This document shows, piece by piece, positions 23,714 to 33,837 of a stretch of DNA of 64,000 nt; within the stretch, counting starts at the first letter, position 1; each line of letters starts with the position of its first letter. A program made the position numbers and the translations under genes. The notes beneath the pieces are model-generated. The model saw nothing but the letters and a program-made list of their open reading frames with translations, searched no databases and had not been told where the DNA came from. Source of the stretch: Taiwanofungus camphoratus. Taxonomy: Eukaryota; Basidiomycota; Agaricomycetes; Polyporales; Taiwanofungaceae. The stretch covers positions 434,001 to 498,000 of the forward strand of contig CP021222.1 in NCBI GenBank assembly GCA_003999685.1, given 5' to 3'.

Positions 23714-25123
23714 ATGCCTCGCCAGTCTAACACCGCCGCCCAAGCTGCCGCTCGAGGCCGGGCCCGCACCTTCCTTGCCACTCGACGTGCTACCCGCACA
23801 CCTCAGACGGCCACCTCTCCTACGGCAGCGCCATCCTCGTCATCAGCATCTTCGACATCTTCTGGTAATGGGCCACTCTTTGGGTTTCAAACCGCCGCAC
23901 ATTTTCGCAACCCCGTACCGGGAGAAGGCGCTCTACCCCGACAAGCCGACGTCATCTACTACCCGCGTTGCATATACGACGTGGACCCAACCCTCCTCGA
24001 CATCCTGGTTAGACACTCGAGGGATATTGCACGACTACTTGGGTCTCTACCGAATACACGAAACAACCAGGATGAACAAGAGGCATTCGGAGAGTACATC
24101 GACGCTAGGCTACAATACTTAGGAGCGGTGGATGACACAACGGAACAGCTGGCCATATGGAAGAATAAAATCCGGCAGTTAGACTTCAAAGTAGTCCGCA
24201 CCCTACGAAAGATGGACGATATGTCAATGGCCCCCCACCTCCAGGACATGATCGCCCCACACCGACGAACCAGCCACTCCAGGTTTGTACGACGATCCCA
24301 GCCCGATATTGTCACATGCGGACCTACCCCGCCGCCCGAACCGGAGAACCCCTTGCAGGCCTTCATCGACACCCCGGCCGGACAACAGTCCATCAGAGTC
24401 GTACCCAGTAGAGTCGACTCTCTCCCAAACTACATGTGCCCCGGACCTAACTGGAGACCTCGAGGGCGCTGCCACGCCTGCGGAAGCATGATGCACTGGG
24501 TACGTGACTGCCCCAACTATACTTGTGCCAGATGCCATCGCACTGCCCCGAGACATCTATCCCGAGAATGCACAGTAGCCCGCCACGCTTCTGCCCCGCC
24601 CATCTTACCTGCCCCGGGAGAAGGTCGTTGTCGCGAAATAGTCGACTCGATCCACCGCCCCACACAAGCACCCATCCCAGTCATGTCGACCACCAATCCT
24701 CCACACGTACTTATGTCGAGAAGAGAACAACCCCTCCCCCCTACCCCATCCCACATTAGGGTCAACAGGATGGTAACCCCTCATACTAATGCAGTAGCCG
24801 GCCCGTCGCGAACCAATACGCCTCACCCTCACCCACGTGCACCCGGGCCATCACTCAACCATTTATCCGGTCCGGGTATACCGCCCTACCAACACCTCAC
24901 AGAACCCGGGGCAAGTACTGGCCCCTTCACTCGTGGCCCTGACGGCCGATTCACTCCTCCCCCAGTCATCCCACCTCCGCCGTCAAGCTATCACCTCCCC
25001 CCTGTCGTTTCTCCACCACCTGCTTACCGCCGCGGGACTTACGACCCACCCTCAAACTCCTACATGAACGACAATGAGTGGGATGACTATGGGTTCGAGG
25101 ACTACGGTGATGGTGAGCAGTAG
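23714..25123 (+). CDS. Extra zinc-knuckle ORF between pol and the 3' LTR of chromovirus C (469 aa, looks whole)
   Basis: It starts 43 bp after the pol stop with its own ATG and ends about 270 bp before the 3' LTR. The N terminus is Ala/Ser/Thr/Arg-rich; residues ~75-200 are predicted by eye to be mostly helical and charged (DPTLLDILVRHSRDIARLLG, TEQLAIWKNKIRQLDFK). A canonical CCHC knuckle CHACGSMMHWVRDC is at ~253-266, followed by a spaced variant CARCHRTAPRHLSREC. The tail is Pro-rich and ends acidic (DDYGFEDYGDGEQ). Gag of this class usually holds the knuckles upstream of pol, so a downstream knuckle protein is unusual. Role unknown; RNA or DNA binding is an inference. A comparable but worn region follows pol in chromovirus 1. 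Confidence 0.75.
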   Translation: MPRQSNTAAQAAARGRARTFLATRRATRTPQTATSPTAAPSSSSASSTSSGNGPLFGFQTAAHFRNPVPGEGALPRQADVIYYPRCIYDVDPTLLDILVRHSRDIARLLGSLPNTRNNQDEQEAFGEYIDARLQYLGAVDDTTEQLAIWKNKIRQLDFKVVRTLRKMDDMSMAPHLQDMIAPHRRTSHSRFVRRSQPDIVTCGPTPPPEPENPLQAFIDTPAGQQSIRVVPSRVDSLPNYMCPGPNWRPRGRCHACGSMMHWVRDCPNYTCARCHRTAPRHLSRECTVARHASAPPILPAPGEGRCREIVDSIHRPTQAPIPVMSTTNPPHVLMSRREQPLPPTPSHIRVNRMVTPHTNAVAGPSRTNTPHPHPRAPGPSLNHLSGPGIPPYQHLTEPGASTGPFTRGPDGRFTPPPVIPPPPSSYHLPPVVSPPPAYRRGTYDPPSNSYMNDNEWDDYGFEDYGDGEQ

Positions 25124-28049
25124 GGGTGCTGTTTGCTTGAGGCGGTAGGTTGCAAGCGGTGCTGGGTCCTTACCCGGCTGCCCACATGCCTACATTGCAC
25201 AAGGCTTACACAATGTCGTGGGTCCTTACCCGGTCGTTGTTAGTCTCACAAGGTACGAGATGAAACACTCTCATTCAGGGTTCGAGGTGAAACACCCTCA
25301 CGGTACGCGGTGAAACACCCGCACGGCTGATGAACATTTTATTTAACGGAAAATCAAGTAGGGTCGCTCAGAGATCGACCTTAGTAAGGGGGTAATGATA
25401 CAATTTCTATTTCTTGTCATTACCACGGTCATTGCTTACACATGGACTATTACTGTACGGGCCCCGGATCGGCCCCGCTTACACATAGGACTCTGACTCA
25501 TATCCGGGCCGCTTACCACATTCCTCATCACTCATAAGTATTGCTAATACGCCCGGATCGCACCACTTTCTATTTACTCAGAGTCGTACCACACATCGGA
25601 CCTCCTGCCCTAGAGTAGTTCTTGGTCCGTGCACAGGATAGGTACTTGTATATATAGCATGTACTTTAGCTTAGGTCAGACCTTAAGTCTGATCTTGTTA
25701 CTATTATATTCGTGTCTTGTATCCTCTCGCTCATATCAGAGTGATACTCGCTCGAGTCTACGACTTCACGACATTCAGTCAATATCGACCATAAGACCTC
25801 GCCACCTCCTATCGTGGTCAGGCCCTCACACGTGAGGCAACACACAGGATCCGAGATACCAATTTGTATCATATAGCCCAAAATGAAGGCTATGGGAGAG
25901 TCGTAGGGTTATTCGTAAGACGTAGGAATGACGCAACATGAGCCTAAAGGTATAACTAAGGCGGAGGCCCACCGGATAGGTGCTATAAGAGGTGCTGAAG
26001 GGCGCGAAGTCACGGCGACTTCGTAGATCGTAGTGTGTAGTTTGGGAAGCGTAGACATGGTTCGTAGATATATTGTGAGCGTAGACATAGTTCAAAGGTA
26101 CTGAAACGGAGCTGGGGTGGAGACTTAGGGGCCTTAGGACCATTCCTAAGGTTGTACTCATGACACTTTCCTGAGATCGGAGCTACAGGGGAACTTGTAT
26201 TCCAAAGAGAGAAGCGTGCACTGAGGGGTCTCTGCTTGTACATAGTAAACTACCTCTGACTAAATAGGAGAGCGTGAGGTGAACTATTCTTGCGTGAAGT
26301 GATCCTTACGAGTCCGAAATGTGTACTAAAGCGCATGGGCTCCGAAGTGAACACGAGGAGGATAGGAACTAAATAGGAACTGAAACAGGGGAACTACGCA
26401 CGGTAGAAAGGTGACCAAGTTCATTCATGAGGGCGGGATGACTATCCAGGAGCAGCCATGCGCCGTGATCACCTATCTTAGTGGGCTAAGAGCGCACGAA
26501 GTTCTTAGCAGCGGGACTTGGCCTAATCGGGGTAGGAGGTGTCCTAACTGGGTGGAGGGCCATATGGATACACCCTAGGATGACCTTATGGCATAGGATC
26601 GAGACCCATGGGGTGCGCAAGGCTTCCTAAGTCCAACTTCCGGAACTTCGGACCGTTTCGGAGCCTATCGGAGGTAGCTGCAATCACAAGAGCTAGGAGA
26701 GACTTAGCTAAGACTTCTTAGCTAAGCCCGGGATGAGTGACGTAGTAGATAGGACCTAGATCCAATGGAACAGTATGGGAGGGCCGGCAGTGTCCGATAG
26801 TGGACTTAGCAGGAATTAGGGACTTTGCGTCTAGCATTCGAAACCTCGTAGCACCTCGTGTGACTTCGCAAGACTTCGTAGGGTGTTAGGAGGGTTTAGG
26901 AAGGAAAGGGGGTGTTAGGAATATTATAGGGACCTATCCCTCCTGTCATAGGCTGTAGAAGAGTCTTAGAGTGGTCGGTTGGGGGATTAGAAAGCTTCTA
27001 AAATCACGATTCGGGGCCCAGGAGGCTACGGGACTCATCAACGGCCTACCTGACCGGATGATATCTGACCGAGGGCCACAGTTCGCAGCGGCTGCATTTT
27101 GAGAATGGTGTAAGCTGACAGGAGTCAAGGCAGCAATGTCCACTGCCTACCACCCTCAATCAGACGGGAGTACAGAACGGGTCAACCAGGAACTGGAGGC
27201 GGCCTGGAGGATCCTATGCGCAAATGACCCCCACATCTGGGTCAAACACATCCCCGAGTTCGAATTTGCACACAACCAGGTGCTGCATGCTGGAAGAAAG
27301 GAATCACCATTCAAGCTCACTATGGGGTATGACCCGAAGGCCATCAGCTCTCCACGACCCTCTGACAAATACCCTGCGCTCCAAGACCACCTGACCCAGA
27401 TCTCCGAATCCCACAAAGAGGCCCTTGCGGCGCAAGAGCTAGCCCAGAAGCTGATGGAGGAACAAACCCCTTTTCCCTGGAAACCTTTTCAGGAAGGTGA
27501 CAAGGTTTGGCTAGAAGCCACGAACCTCCGGCTAAGAACAATAAGTCGGAAACTTGACCCAAAGCGGCTTGGACCCTTCAAGATCACGGAAGCCAAGGGA
27601 CCACTGACGTACAAGCTACAGCTCCCAAGAACCTGGAAGATTCACCTGGTGTTCCATGCATCACTGCTCACCCCATACAGAGAAATGGCGGAACACGGAC
27701 CCAACTTTCTGAAACCACCACCTGATCTGGTTGAAGGGGAAGAAGAGTATGAAGTTGAGGCCCTCCACGGGCATTGTGCCCGACGTGGGAAGTGGGAGTT
27801 CCTCATCAAATGGAAGGGATGGCCGGTCTCTGCCAGCACCTGGCAGAAGGAAGATGATCTACGGCATTCCCCTGACCTGCTGAGGCGTTATAAGAAGGCA
27901 AACCACCTAGGCATCAACCCAGTTGACAACCGTTCAATACCCTGCAAAGAGCAATTCCGCAGCATTTTAAGGCCGCCTCCCACCATGTTCCATCGAACCA
28001 ACACTGCCTGAGCCTGCCTTGCCACCTCCATCCTCACTGCAGGGAATGC

Positions 28050-28740
28050 CCGCACCCTGAATCCCTTTCTTTGGGGACCGCAGAACCTCCCCAACTTTGC
28101 CAAGGGGATTGTTGTCCCCCTGCCTCACCAAGCAACATCTGGCCTCGCCACCGACTTCCTGACCCCCGCCGACCGCCTCGGATGGGTGCTGGCCAACGAA
28201 CGACTATGCCTGGCAGTGAACACCACCCTCATCATCTGGCCCGATCTTGCGGCCCAGGTTGCCATCTTCCAACATCAGGCCGAGGTTGTCTTACACCTTG
28301 ATCAGGTAATAAGGGGGTACAGAGGGGAGAGGGAGAAGGGGGAGCACGATGAAGCTAAGTGGTGGGCCAGCCCCATCCAGGAAATCAGTATATCGTACTG
28401 GCAGGCCTGTAATGCGACGCGCTCCCATCTAAACTTCCTCCTTCGCACCAATGTCATCTTCACCCTCGAGCATCTCCTACCACCCTCCTCTGTCATCACA
28501 TGCCTGGCCCCCTCCACGCAGGATGAGTGGACAGTTTGTCTCCACTCCGAGTGCTGCCCCCTGAACTGATGGGCTGGGGCCTGTGAATTCTGCATGGGCC
28601 TCGATCATGTTGCTGCCGACTGCATCCACCGGCCACAATTGGGGGAGCTGGCTGCTGAGCCTTTCGTCCTGCCTCGCTGTCTGGATTGTTTCGCTGATGA
28701 CCACAACACCGACCAATGCCCCAAGGCAGGGGCCGCTTGA
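28050..28740 (+). pseudogene. Worn counterpart of the extra zinc-knuckle ORF in chromovirus 1
   Basis: Lies between the chromodomain and the 3' LTR of element 1. It has a mostly helical segment (ADRLGWVLANERLCLAVN, WQACNATRSHLNFLLRTN) and two CCHC knuckles, CEFCMGLDHVAADC (~28582) and CLDCFADDHNTDQC (~28679). The order, a helical part then two knuckles, parallels the whole frame in element C, although residue identity is low. Broken. Confidence 0.6.
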
Positions 28741-30065
28741 TCTGAAATCAGTGGGTCGAAGCAGCCTGATGAGGAAGCTACCAGGTCATGAAGGTAGGTG
28801 TCAGGGCGACACCTGAGAGGAGACGGGGGTAGTGTTACCGATGGGTAGGACTAGAGACTTGTTTGTTTTTTCTTTCCCTTGTTTGTCACACCATGGACGC
28901 ACGGCATCCCTTCCACACCTTACTTACCCAGATTGACTGACAGGCCAACTGTCCCCACTTACGCCATGGTAGTTATGTACTTTCAGGCCGCTGACTCCTC
29001 TTGCCTTATGTGGTCTCTGGGGGGCTGCTAGTATACCTGGGGGTTGGTGGTGGCAGTATAAAGGAGGGACCCACTGCTGGAGGTTTCCCTAGTCGTATTC
29101 TCTTTGTTCATCCATTCCGAAGTGTACTATACATTAGTACCAATACACACTTTTCTTTACACATCTTCTCGCACCCCAAGAAGCCCGTAAAGACTATCGC
29201 GACTACATAGGGCTTGTAGTTGAAGACTACTGAGGATCGTGACTCATCGTCACTGTCACTCCTCCTCAACCCTTTGCTGCACACCGCTCCAAGCTTCTGC
29301 AGCATTACCAGGGTGAACCCCCCGGTAACAGAGGGAGTGTCATGGTATGGGGCTGTATGACTTGGGAAGGAGTTGGATTGGCATGCAAGATTGATGAGAG
29401 GATGAATGCAGACCTTTATGTCAGCATCTTGGAGGATGAACTTCAAGGATCACTTGATTACTATGGTCTAACCCCTTAAGATGTCATCTTCCAGCAAGAC
29501 AATGACCCCAAGCACACTAGCAAAAAGGCTAAAAGGTGGTTTCAGAACCATGAATTTAATGTCATGGTATAGCCAGTTCAGTCTCCTGACCTCAATCCTA
29601 TTGAGCATCTTTGGCAACACTTGAAAACAAGGCTTGCAGGGTATGAAAAGCCTTCAAGTGGGATTTTGGAACTTTGGAAGTGTGTGAAGAAGGAATGGAA
29701 TGCAATTGATGCTCCTGTGTGTCAAAATTTGATAGAAAGTATGCCTAGAAGGGTAGAGGCTGCAATAAAAGCAAAAGGAGGATATACTAAGTACTAATCA
29801 TTTGTATTTTCTATTTTATATTATGCTAGCAACAAAACCGTTGCAATGAACTTTCTGAAAGAATGATAGATAACTTCCCATATACTTGTCCATTTTTTAT
29901 GATAGATACCACGTTGAAAAGCCATGATGCAGAGCTTTTTAATGGTCTAACATTTGAAGCTATTGCATATCTGATGACTGAGATATAGACTAAACAGTCA
30001 GAAAGTGACAAACATTGCAATGAGTCACTGTATCACTGATATGAGTTAGAGTCTATGAGGTAAGC

Positions 30066-30503
30066 ATAATGCAGGTAATTGTTTTATCCAAAGTGCACTG
30101 TTGTTTTGGTACTGTTCCGACACATTTTCTTTGTTGTTTTGTACAAATGCTAGTAGACAGTTCTGTAGCTAAAACCCTTTTCTATCTATTGCTGACATTC
30201 TGAGATCATAATATAATGTTGTTGTGGAGTTATTCACAATTTACAGAAAATTGTACAAAGCTGATGAATACATAGTACCTGAAAAAGTACATTTCACCTG
30301 GCTGGAACACTTCCACAAAGGACTGGAGACAAGGGCAGAGTTGAAAGGAGAAGGATTGTAGGATAAAAGATGTATGTTCAAGGCATGTAGCCCTCTCCTT
30401 ATTCCCATTCTCACTCCTTTTCTCCTGGTTCTTATCTGCATGTTCCACTCATCTTCTGCCCAAGGTCAGGTATAGGTGTGAAATCTTGATCCATTGCATG
30501 TGG
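30066..30503. other. AT-rich stretch with nothing recognised
   Basis: Between the stack and the A2 repeat. No coding region, element ends or RNA gene seen. CpG is nearly absent, as in the neighbouring repeats. Confidence 0.4.
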
Positions 30504-32028
30504 TGATACGACCTAGGGAGTCCTGGACTGTGGGGATGAACCTAGGGAGTAGATCTGATGCGTCCCAATGAGTAGGGAGAGAGCTAAAGCAGTGGGGTAC
30601 CTGTGAAGGATACCAGAGGGAAAGGTGAGTGAAGGGACACGACAGAGAAACTACCTAGACCACTGTCAGGGGCCTAAAAGTCTAGTGTGTGCAGAGGAGT
30701 AAGGGGCCAATGAATCCTGCACAACAGGATCTTATGCCGAGGTGCGGGCAGTCCCTGGAAGGTAGGAGCATGGTCTTCTAATCCGATGGCAGTGGGCTGG
30801 TCGAATGCTGGCCAGGTGCAAAGGAGTCGAAGGAACTGAGGGCGTACTGGTAGTGAACCGAGAACCAAAAGATAAACCAAAAACCGATGTAATCAGGAGA
30901 GGGGATACTGCTTAGGGCTGAAGTCGTAGGAATGGTGCATAGGGCTGGCGTAGGCGATGACTGATAGACTAGACTGTGTGCAACACATGCCTATGGGGTA
31001 TAATGAGGGTGGAGGCATGCCAAATGAGGAGGAGGAGGAGGACTGGTTACTCAGACCGAAGTTACTCCAACTTCGGGAATGTAGGATGTAGGCAACGTAG
31101 AACTGCTGTGATATACAATATAATAGGACTGCTGGCTGGCAATAGGCGTAGATATGATGTAGAGGAACCTTGTCAGACTGTAGGGAAGCCTTAGAGCAGG
31201 AGAAACCCAAATCTGAACTCTGGGGGACAAGTCTGTAGATTCTGCGAGACAAGATGGGAGCGCGTATCTTCTCTTCCCCGTCTGGTAGGTACAGGAGACT
31301 ACATAAGGGGTCTGTGGTGTCAAAGTATCTTACGCAAAATAAAACCGAAGAAACCGAAAACAAACCGAAAATCGTAAAATCTAGGATCCAATCTGCGTAC
31401 CATATGAGGAACTAAACTGAGGTAGGACATGAAACAGGGACACTAAATGCGGTAGAAAGGTTACAGGGGAATGGCACAAGGTGAGGGATGCTTATCTAGA
31501 GATCATCATATGGAAGATGGGCTATCTAACCAGGCCTTGGGGAGAACAGGGACCTAAGAGTGCTGAGTAGGGGGTCTAGGCAATACCAAGGGATCATATG
31601 AACGTCATGAACAAGAGGCCGGGACTCCGGACTGAGGGACTGAGAACCAGAACCAAGGACTGAAGACCAAAAACTGAAGGATCGAGGATTGAGGACTGAA
31701 AACCGAAGACCGAATGATTTTTGCTCGATTTTCCTGGGCCAATAAGAGGGACTTGGGGACATACAAGGGATGCAAGGGCGAGCTGAACGAGTGCATTACA
31801 GAGTATAAGGGACTGCTCTGTGGGATAGAGGCTTCTGAGGTGTGCTGTAGAACTTCCGATATCCAAAGTCTAAATAATGATGTTTTGGCGCATTGACTGG
31901 ATTTCTCGGGTGGCATTATGATGCACGGACAGTGGGTCTTTGTCCTGATGATCTGTAGAGTAGTCTAGAAGTGCATATAAAACCGAAAATGGGTGCTTTC
32001 AGGGCGCAGAGGAGTACCAGACTTATCA
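30504..32028 (+). mobile_element. Long LTR-like repeat, family A2, full length
   Basis: 1525 bp, TGATACGACCTAGGGAGTCC...GACTTATCA, with a perfect 4-bp target duplication GTGG (30500-30503 and 32029-32032). It contains an imperfect GACCGAA-type tandem run (~31620-31710), TATAAAACC near the 3' end (~31976) and a hairpin ATCCTGCACAACAGGAT (~30715). No coding capacity. Best read as a solo LTR. Confidence 0.75.
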
Positions 32029-32105
32029 GTGGTTGACATAGTTACATGTTCATTACCTACCTGTAGCACTGCCTCCTCCATCTCCCAACCCACCTGGCTG
32101 CATCC

Positions 32106-32648
32106 TGATACAAGCTGGTATCAACGGCCGGAAAGCCTCGAACGTGAGGACCTGGCTACTAGGGATAGTAGTGAGGCTTTATGGACACTGAGTATGTCCT
32201 CCTGGGCGAAGTTGATAGAGTCGAGTGAGTACTCAGGTACGAAGCGAGAGGTCGCAAGATACGAGTATAAGATTGCTAGTGGTAACTAGCTACTTGGTAA
32301 CCAGATCAAACTTAAGGTCCGACCTACAAAGTACAGGGCCTTATATACGTATTCTACTCTGCGCACGGACCATGGCACGTGGTCTAAGAATCAGCATGAG
32401 TAAGCGTAAGTAAGGCGATATGAGTCATCGGGCCGTATTAGCAATCAGTAAGTGTAAGACGGAATGTGTAAGTGGGGCCCGATATGAGTCAGTGTCCATG
32501 AGTAACCGGGGCCTGTACCGTAAGCAGCGATGAGTCACGATGCTGCGCGAAGAAGCTGGGCCTACCCGAGGCCTGTCCTAGAAGCGAAAGGTCATGGGAC
32601 CGATCCGAGGTCCGACCGATAAGATATGCGATAAAAGAAATTGTATCA
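32106..32648 (-). mobile_element. Solo LTR, family D (minus)
   Basis: 543 bp, TGATACAAGCTGG...GAAATTGTATCA, related to the C-family LTRs and equal in type to the 5' LTR of the Gypsy fragment at 44805-51066. Flanks CATCC and ACATT do not give a clear duplication. Confidence 0.65.
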
Positions 32649-32726
32649 ACATTCAACTTCAAATCTGGGCCTGTCAACATCCACAGTGTGACATTTGTGG
32701 AAGGTGGGTGTCAGCAAGATCAGAGG

Positions 32727-33284
32727 TGCACTTTCCACTCACCTATAACAAAGATCACACTGAGGAAGGTGTGGGATAAGGTGCATACCTCATTGCTGGA
32801 TCCAACCTCATCTCTGCTCATCTTGTCGCCCCCAGCATTTGTTTGTCACAAAGGTGTTAGTGGGGCACAATCGACTGGAAGGGAGTCAAAGGATGCAGAG
32901 GAGGGAAGTAGACACAACTTACGTAGATCCTCAGTAAATACTCACGTGATCCTCACACACACCGCAGATGCCCCCTGCCTACTGACTTGATCGCACTTCG
33001 CCATGTGAGTGGTGGAGTCAAATAAGCAATCAGTGAGCACAACATGGAGTGAAAGCAAAGTGCACAATCATGGGGGTGAGCACTTTCAGCTCACCTATAA
33101 TAAAGATTGCATCAAGGAAGGGGTACATACCTCATTGCTGGATCCAACCTTGTCTCTGCTCATCTTGTCACCCCCAGCATTTGTTTGTCACAAAGGCATT
33201 AGCAGGGCACAATTGGCTGAAAGAGAACAAAAGGATGTGAAGGAGAGAAGTAGACATGACTTACGTAAATCCTTAGTAAATACT
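32727..33284 (+). repeat. Two-unit tandem repeat (period ~354 bp), second unit split by the Harbinger element
   Basis: Unit 1 spans 32727-33080. Unit 2 begins at 33081, is interrupted at 33284 by the Harbinger element, and resumes at 52263-52411. Shared landmarks are ATTGCTGGATCCAACC, CCAGCATTTGTTTGTCACAAAGG, GTAAATACT and, beyond the break, GACTTGRTYGCRCTTCGCCAT. Unit 1 thus contains the uninterrupted target site. CpG is heavily depleted on the left side and retained on the right side (52263 onward). Confidence 0.75.
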
Positions 33285-33837
33285 GGATGACTTTCTGTAA
33301 GGATTTAGAACCAATAGTTGAGTTCTAAATGTTGCCTGGTGGAGCTTGAACCAATTTATGGTGATATGACCTAGGGAGTCCTGAGGAGAGATGAACCTAG
33401 AGAGTAGGTCCGATGAATTCAAAGATAGGAGAGCTAGAGCGATATGGTATTTATGAGGGATACCAGAGGAAAGGGAGAGCAAATGGACATAACAGAGAAA
33501 CCACCTAGATCATAGTCAAGGTCCTAGAAGTCTAATGTGTGCAGAGGAGTAAGGGGCCAATGAGTCTTGCACGACAGGATCTTGTGCTGAAGTGTGAATA
33601 GTCCTAAAGAGGTAAGAACATAGTCTTCTAGTCCAATGGCAGTGAGCTAGTAGAATACCAGCCAGGTGCAAAGGGGTCAAAGGAAACTGAGGGCAAACCA
33701 ATGATAAACTGAAAACTGAAGGATAACCGAGAACCAATGTAATTGGGAGAGGTGATGCTGCTGGGGGGATACTGGCATAGAAGTGAGGGGTAGAGCTGAC
33801 ATAGGCAATAACCGATAGACTGAACTATACGTAATGT

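Larger units (their letters stand above)
18904..25871 (+). mobile_element. Ty3/Gypsy chromovirus, element C (LTR retrotransposon, broken), youngest large insertion
   Basis: 5' LTR 18904-19379 and 3' LTR 25396-25871, each exactly 476 bp, TGATACAATTTC...TTTGTATCA, differing at about 3 sites by eye. Perfect 5-bp duplication TATAG at 18899-18903 and 25872-25876, inside repeat B. Parts: gag (~19680-20280 and on from ~20780), reverse transcriptase, RNase H, integrase and chromodomain in one long frame (20716-23670), and a separate downstream frame (23714-25123). A purine-rich tract (AAGGGGG) abuts the 3' LTR. Broken, a few breaks, although pol from the YMDDIL region on and the last frame look whole. 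Confidence 0.92.
18302..27040 (+). mobile_element. Long LTR-like repeat, family B, inside the integrase region of Gypsy 1 and hosting Gypsy C
   Basis: Own sequence 18302-18903 and 25877-27040, about 1.77 kb, starting TGATACGATCTAGGGGACC and ending GGACTCATCA. Flanked by ACGG at 18298-18301 and 27041-27044. A full-length inverted copy lies at 35100-36862. No coding capacity. It shares its first ~15 bases and a small hairpin with family A, so A and B are probably related long solo LTRs. Confidence 0.7.
12325..29330 (+). mobile_element. Ty3/Gypsy chromovirus, element 1 (LTR retrotransposon, broken), with nested insertions
   Basis: 5' LTR 12325-13398 (498 bp once the nested solo LTR is set aside) and 3' LTR 28833-29330 (498 bp), TGTTACCGATGGG...GGTAACA. 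Target duplication GAGAG / GAGGG inside the Tc1 transposase gene, matching the undisturbed Tc1 copy B. Parts in order: gag with a Gly/Pro-rich stretch and CCHC knuckle (CYKCHNKGHLAKDC, ~15292), protease (LLDSGADTK, ~15645), reverse transcriptase (YIDDIL, ~16847), RNase H, integrase (to ~18296, resumed at ~27045), chromodomain (~27735-27880), then an extra zinc-knuckle region (~28050-28740). The LTRs differ at roughly 8 sites by eye, so it is fairly young. Broken, with several breaks besides the nested insertions. Confidence 0.9.
11413..30030 (+). mobile_element. Tc1-like DNA transposon, copy A, split by Gypsy element 1
   Basis: Ends are CAGTGACTCA flanked by TA at 11411-11412 and 30031-30032. 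Own sequence is 11413-12324 and 29331-30030, about 1.61 kb, equal to copy B. Terminal inverted repeats are about 220 bp. The transposase reads from ~11752: helix-turn-helix segment (QILSLLNLGQSACQISSS), then WKKVIWSNETKI, and after the Gypsy insertion VMVWGCMTW, IFQQDNDPKHTS and SPDLNPIEHLW, a DD34E pattern. It is dead: the frame has stops (after KSAV at ~12009 and within the VKKK region), the first catalytic Asp is Asn (SNET), and a 17-kb element sits in the middle. Confidence 0.85.
9854..30035 (+). mobile_element. Long LTR-like repeat, family A1, hosting Tc1 copy A
   Basis: Own sequence is 9854-11412 plus 30033-30035, about 1.56 kb. It begins TGATACAACCTAGGGAGTCC and ends ACCTATCA. The flanking 4-bp duplication is CCGA (9850-9853) and CTGA (30036-30039), one CpG transition apart. 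A second full-length A1 copy lies inverted at 41689-43238. TG...CA ends with a 4-bp duplication and no coding capacity fit a solo LTR of a long-LTR retroelement; no internal region of this family occurs in the window. Confidence 0.65.
9509..30065 (-). mobile_element. Remnant LTR of the C family (minus), split by the A1-Tc1-Gypsy stack
   Basis: Bases 9509-9853 begin TGATACAAATTGGTATCTTGGA and run parallel to the reverse complement of the C-family LTRs; the text resumes at 30036 with the matching GATATGAGT segment and fades by ~30065. It is the lowest readable layer of the stack and clearly the oldest: CpG is largely worn away. Broken LTR fossil. Confidence 0.65.
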
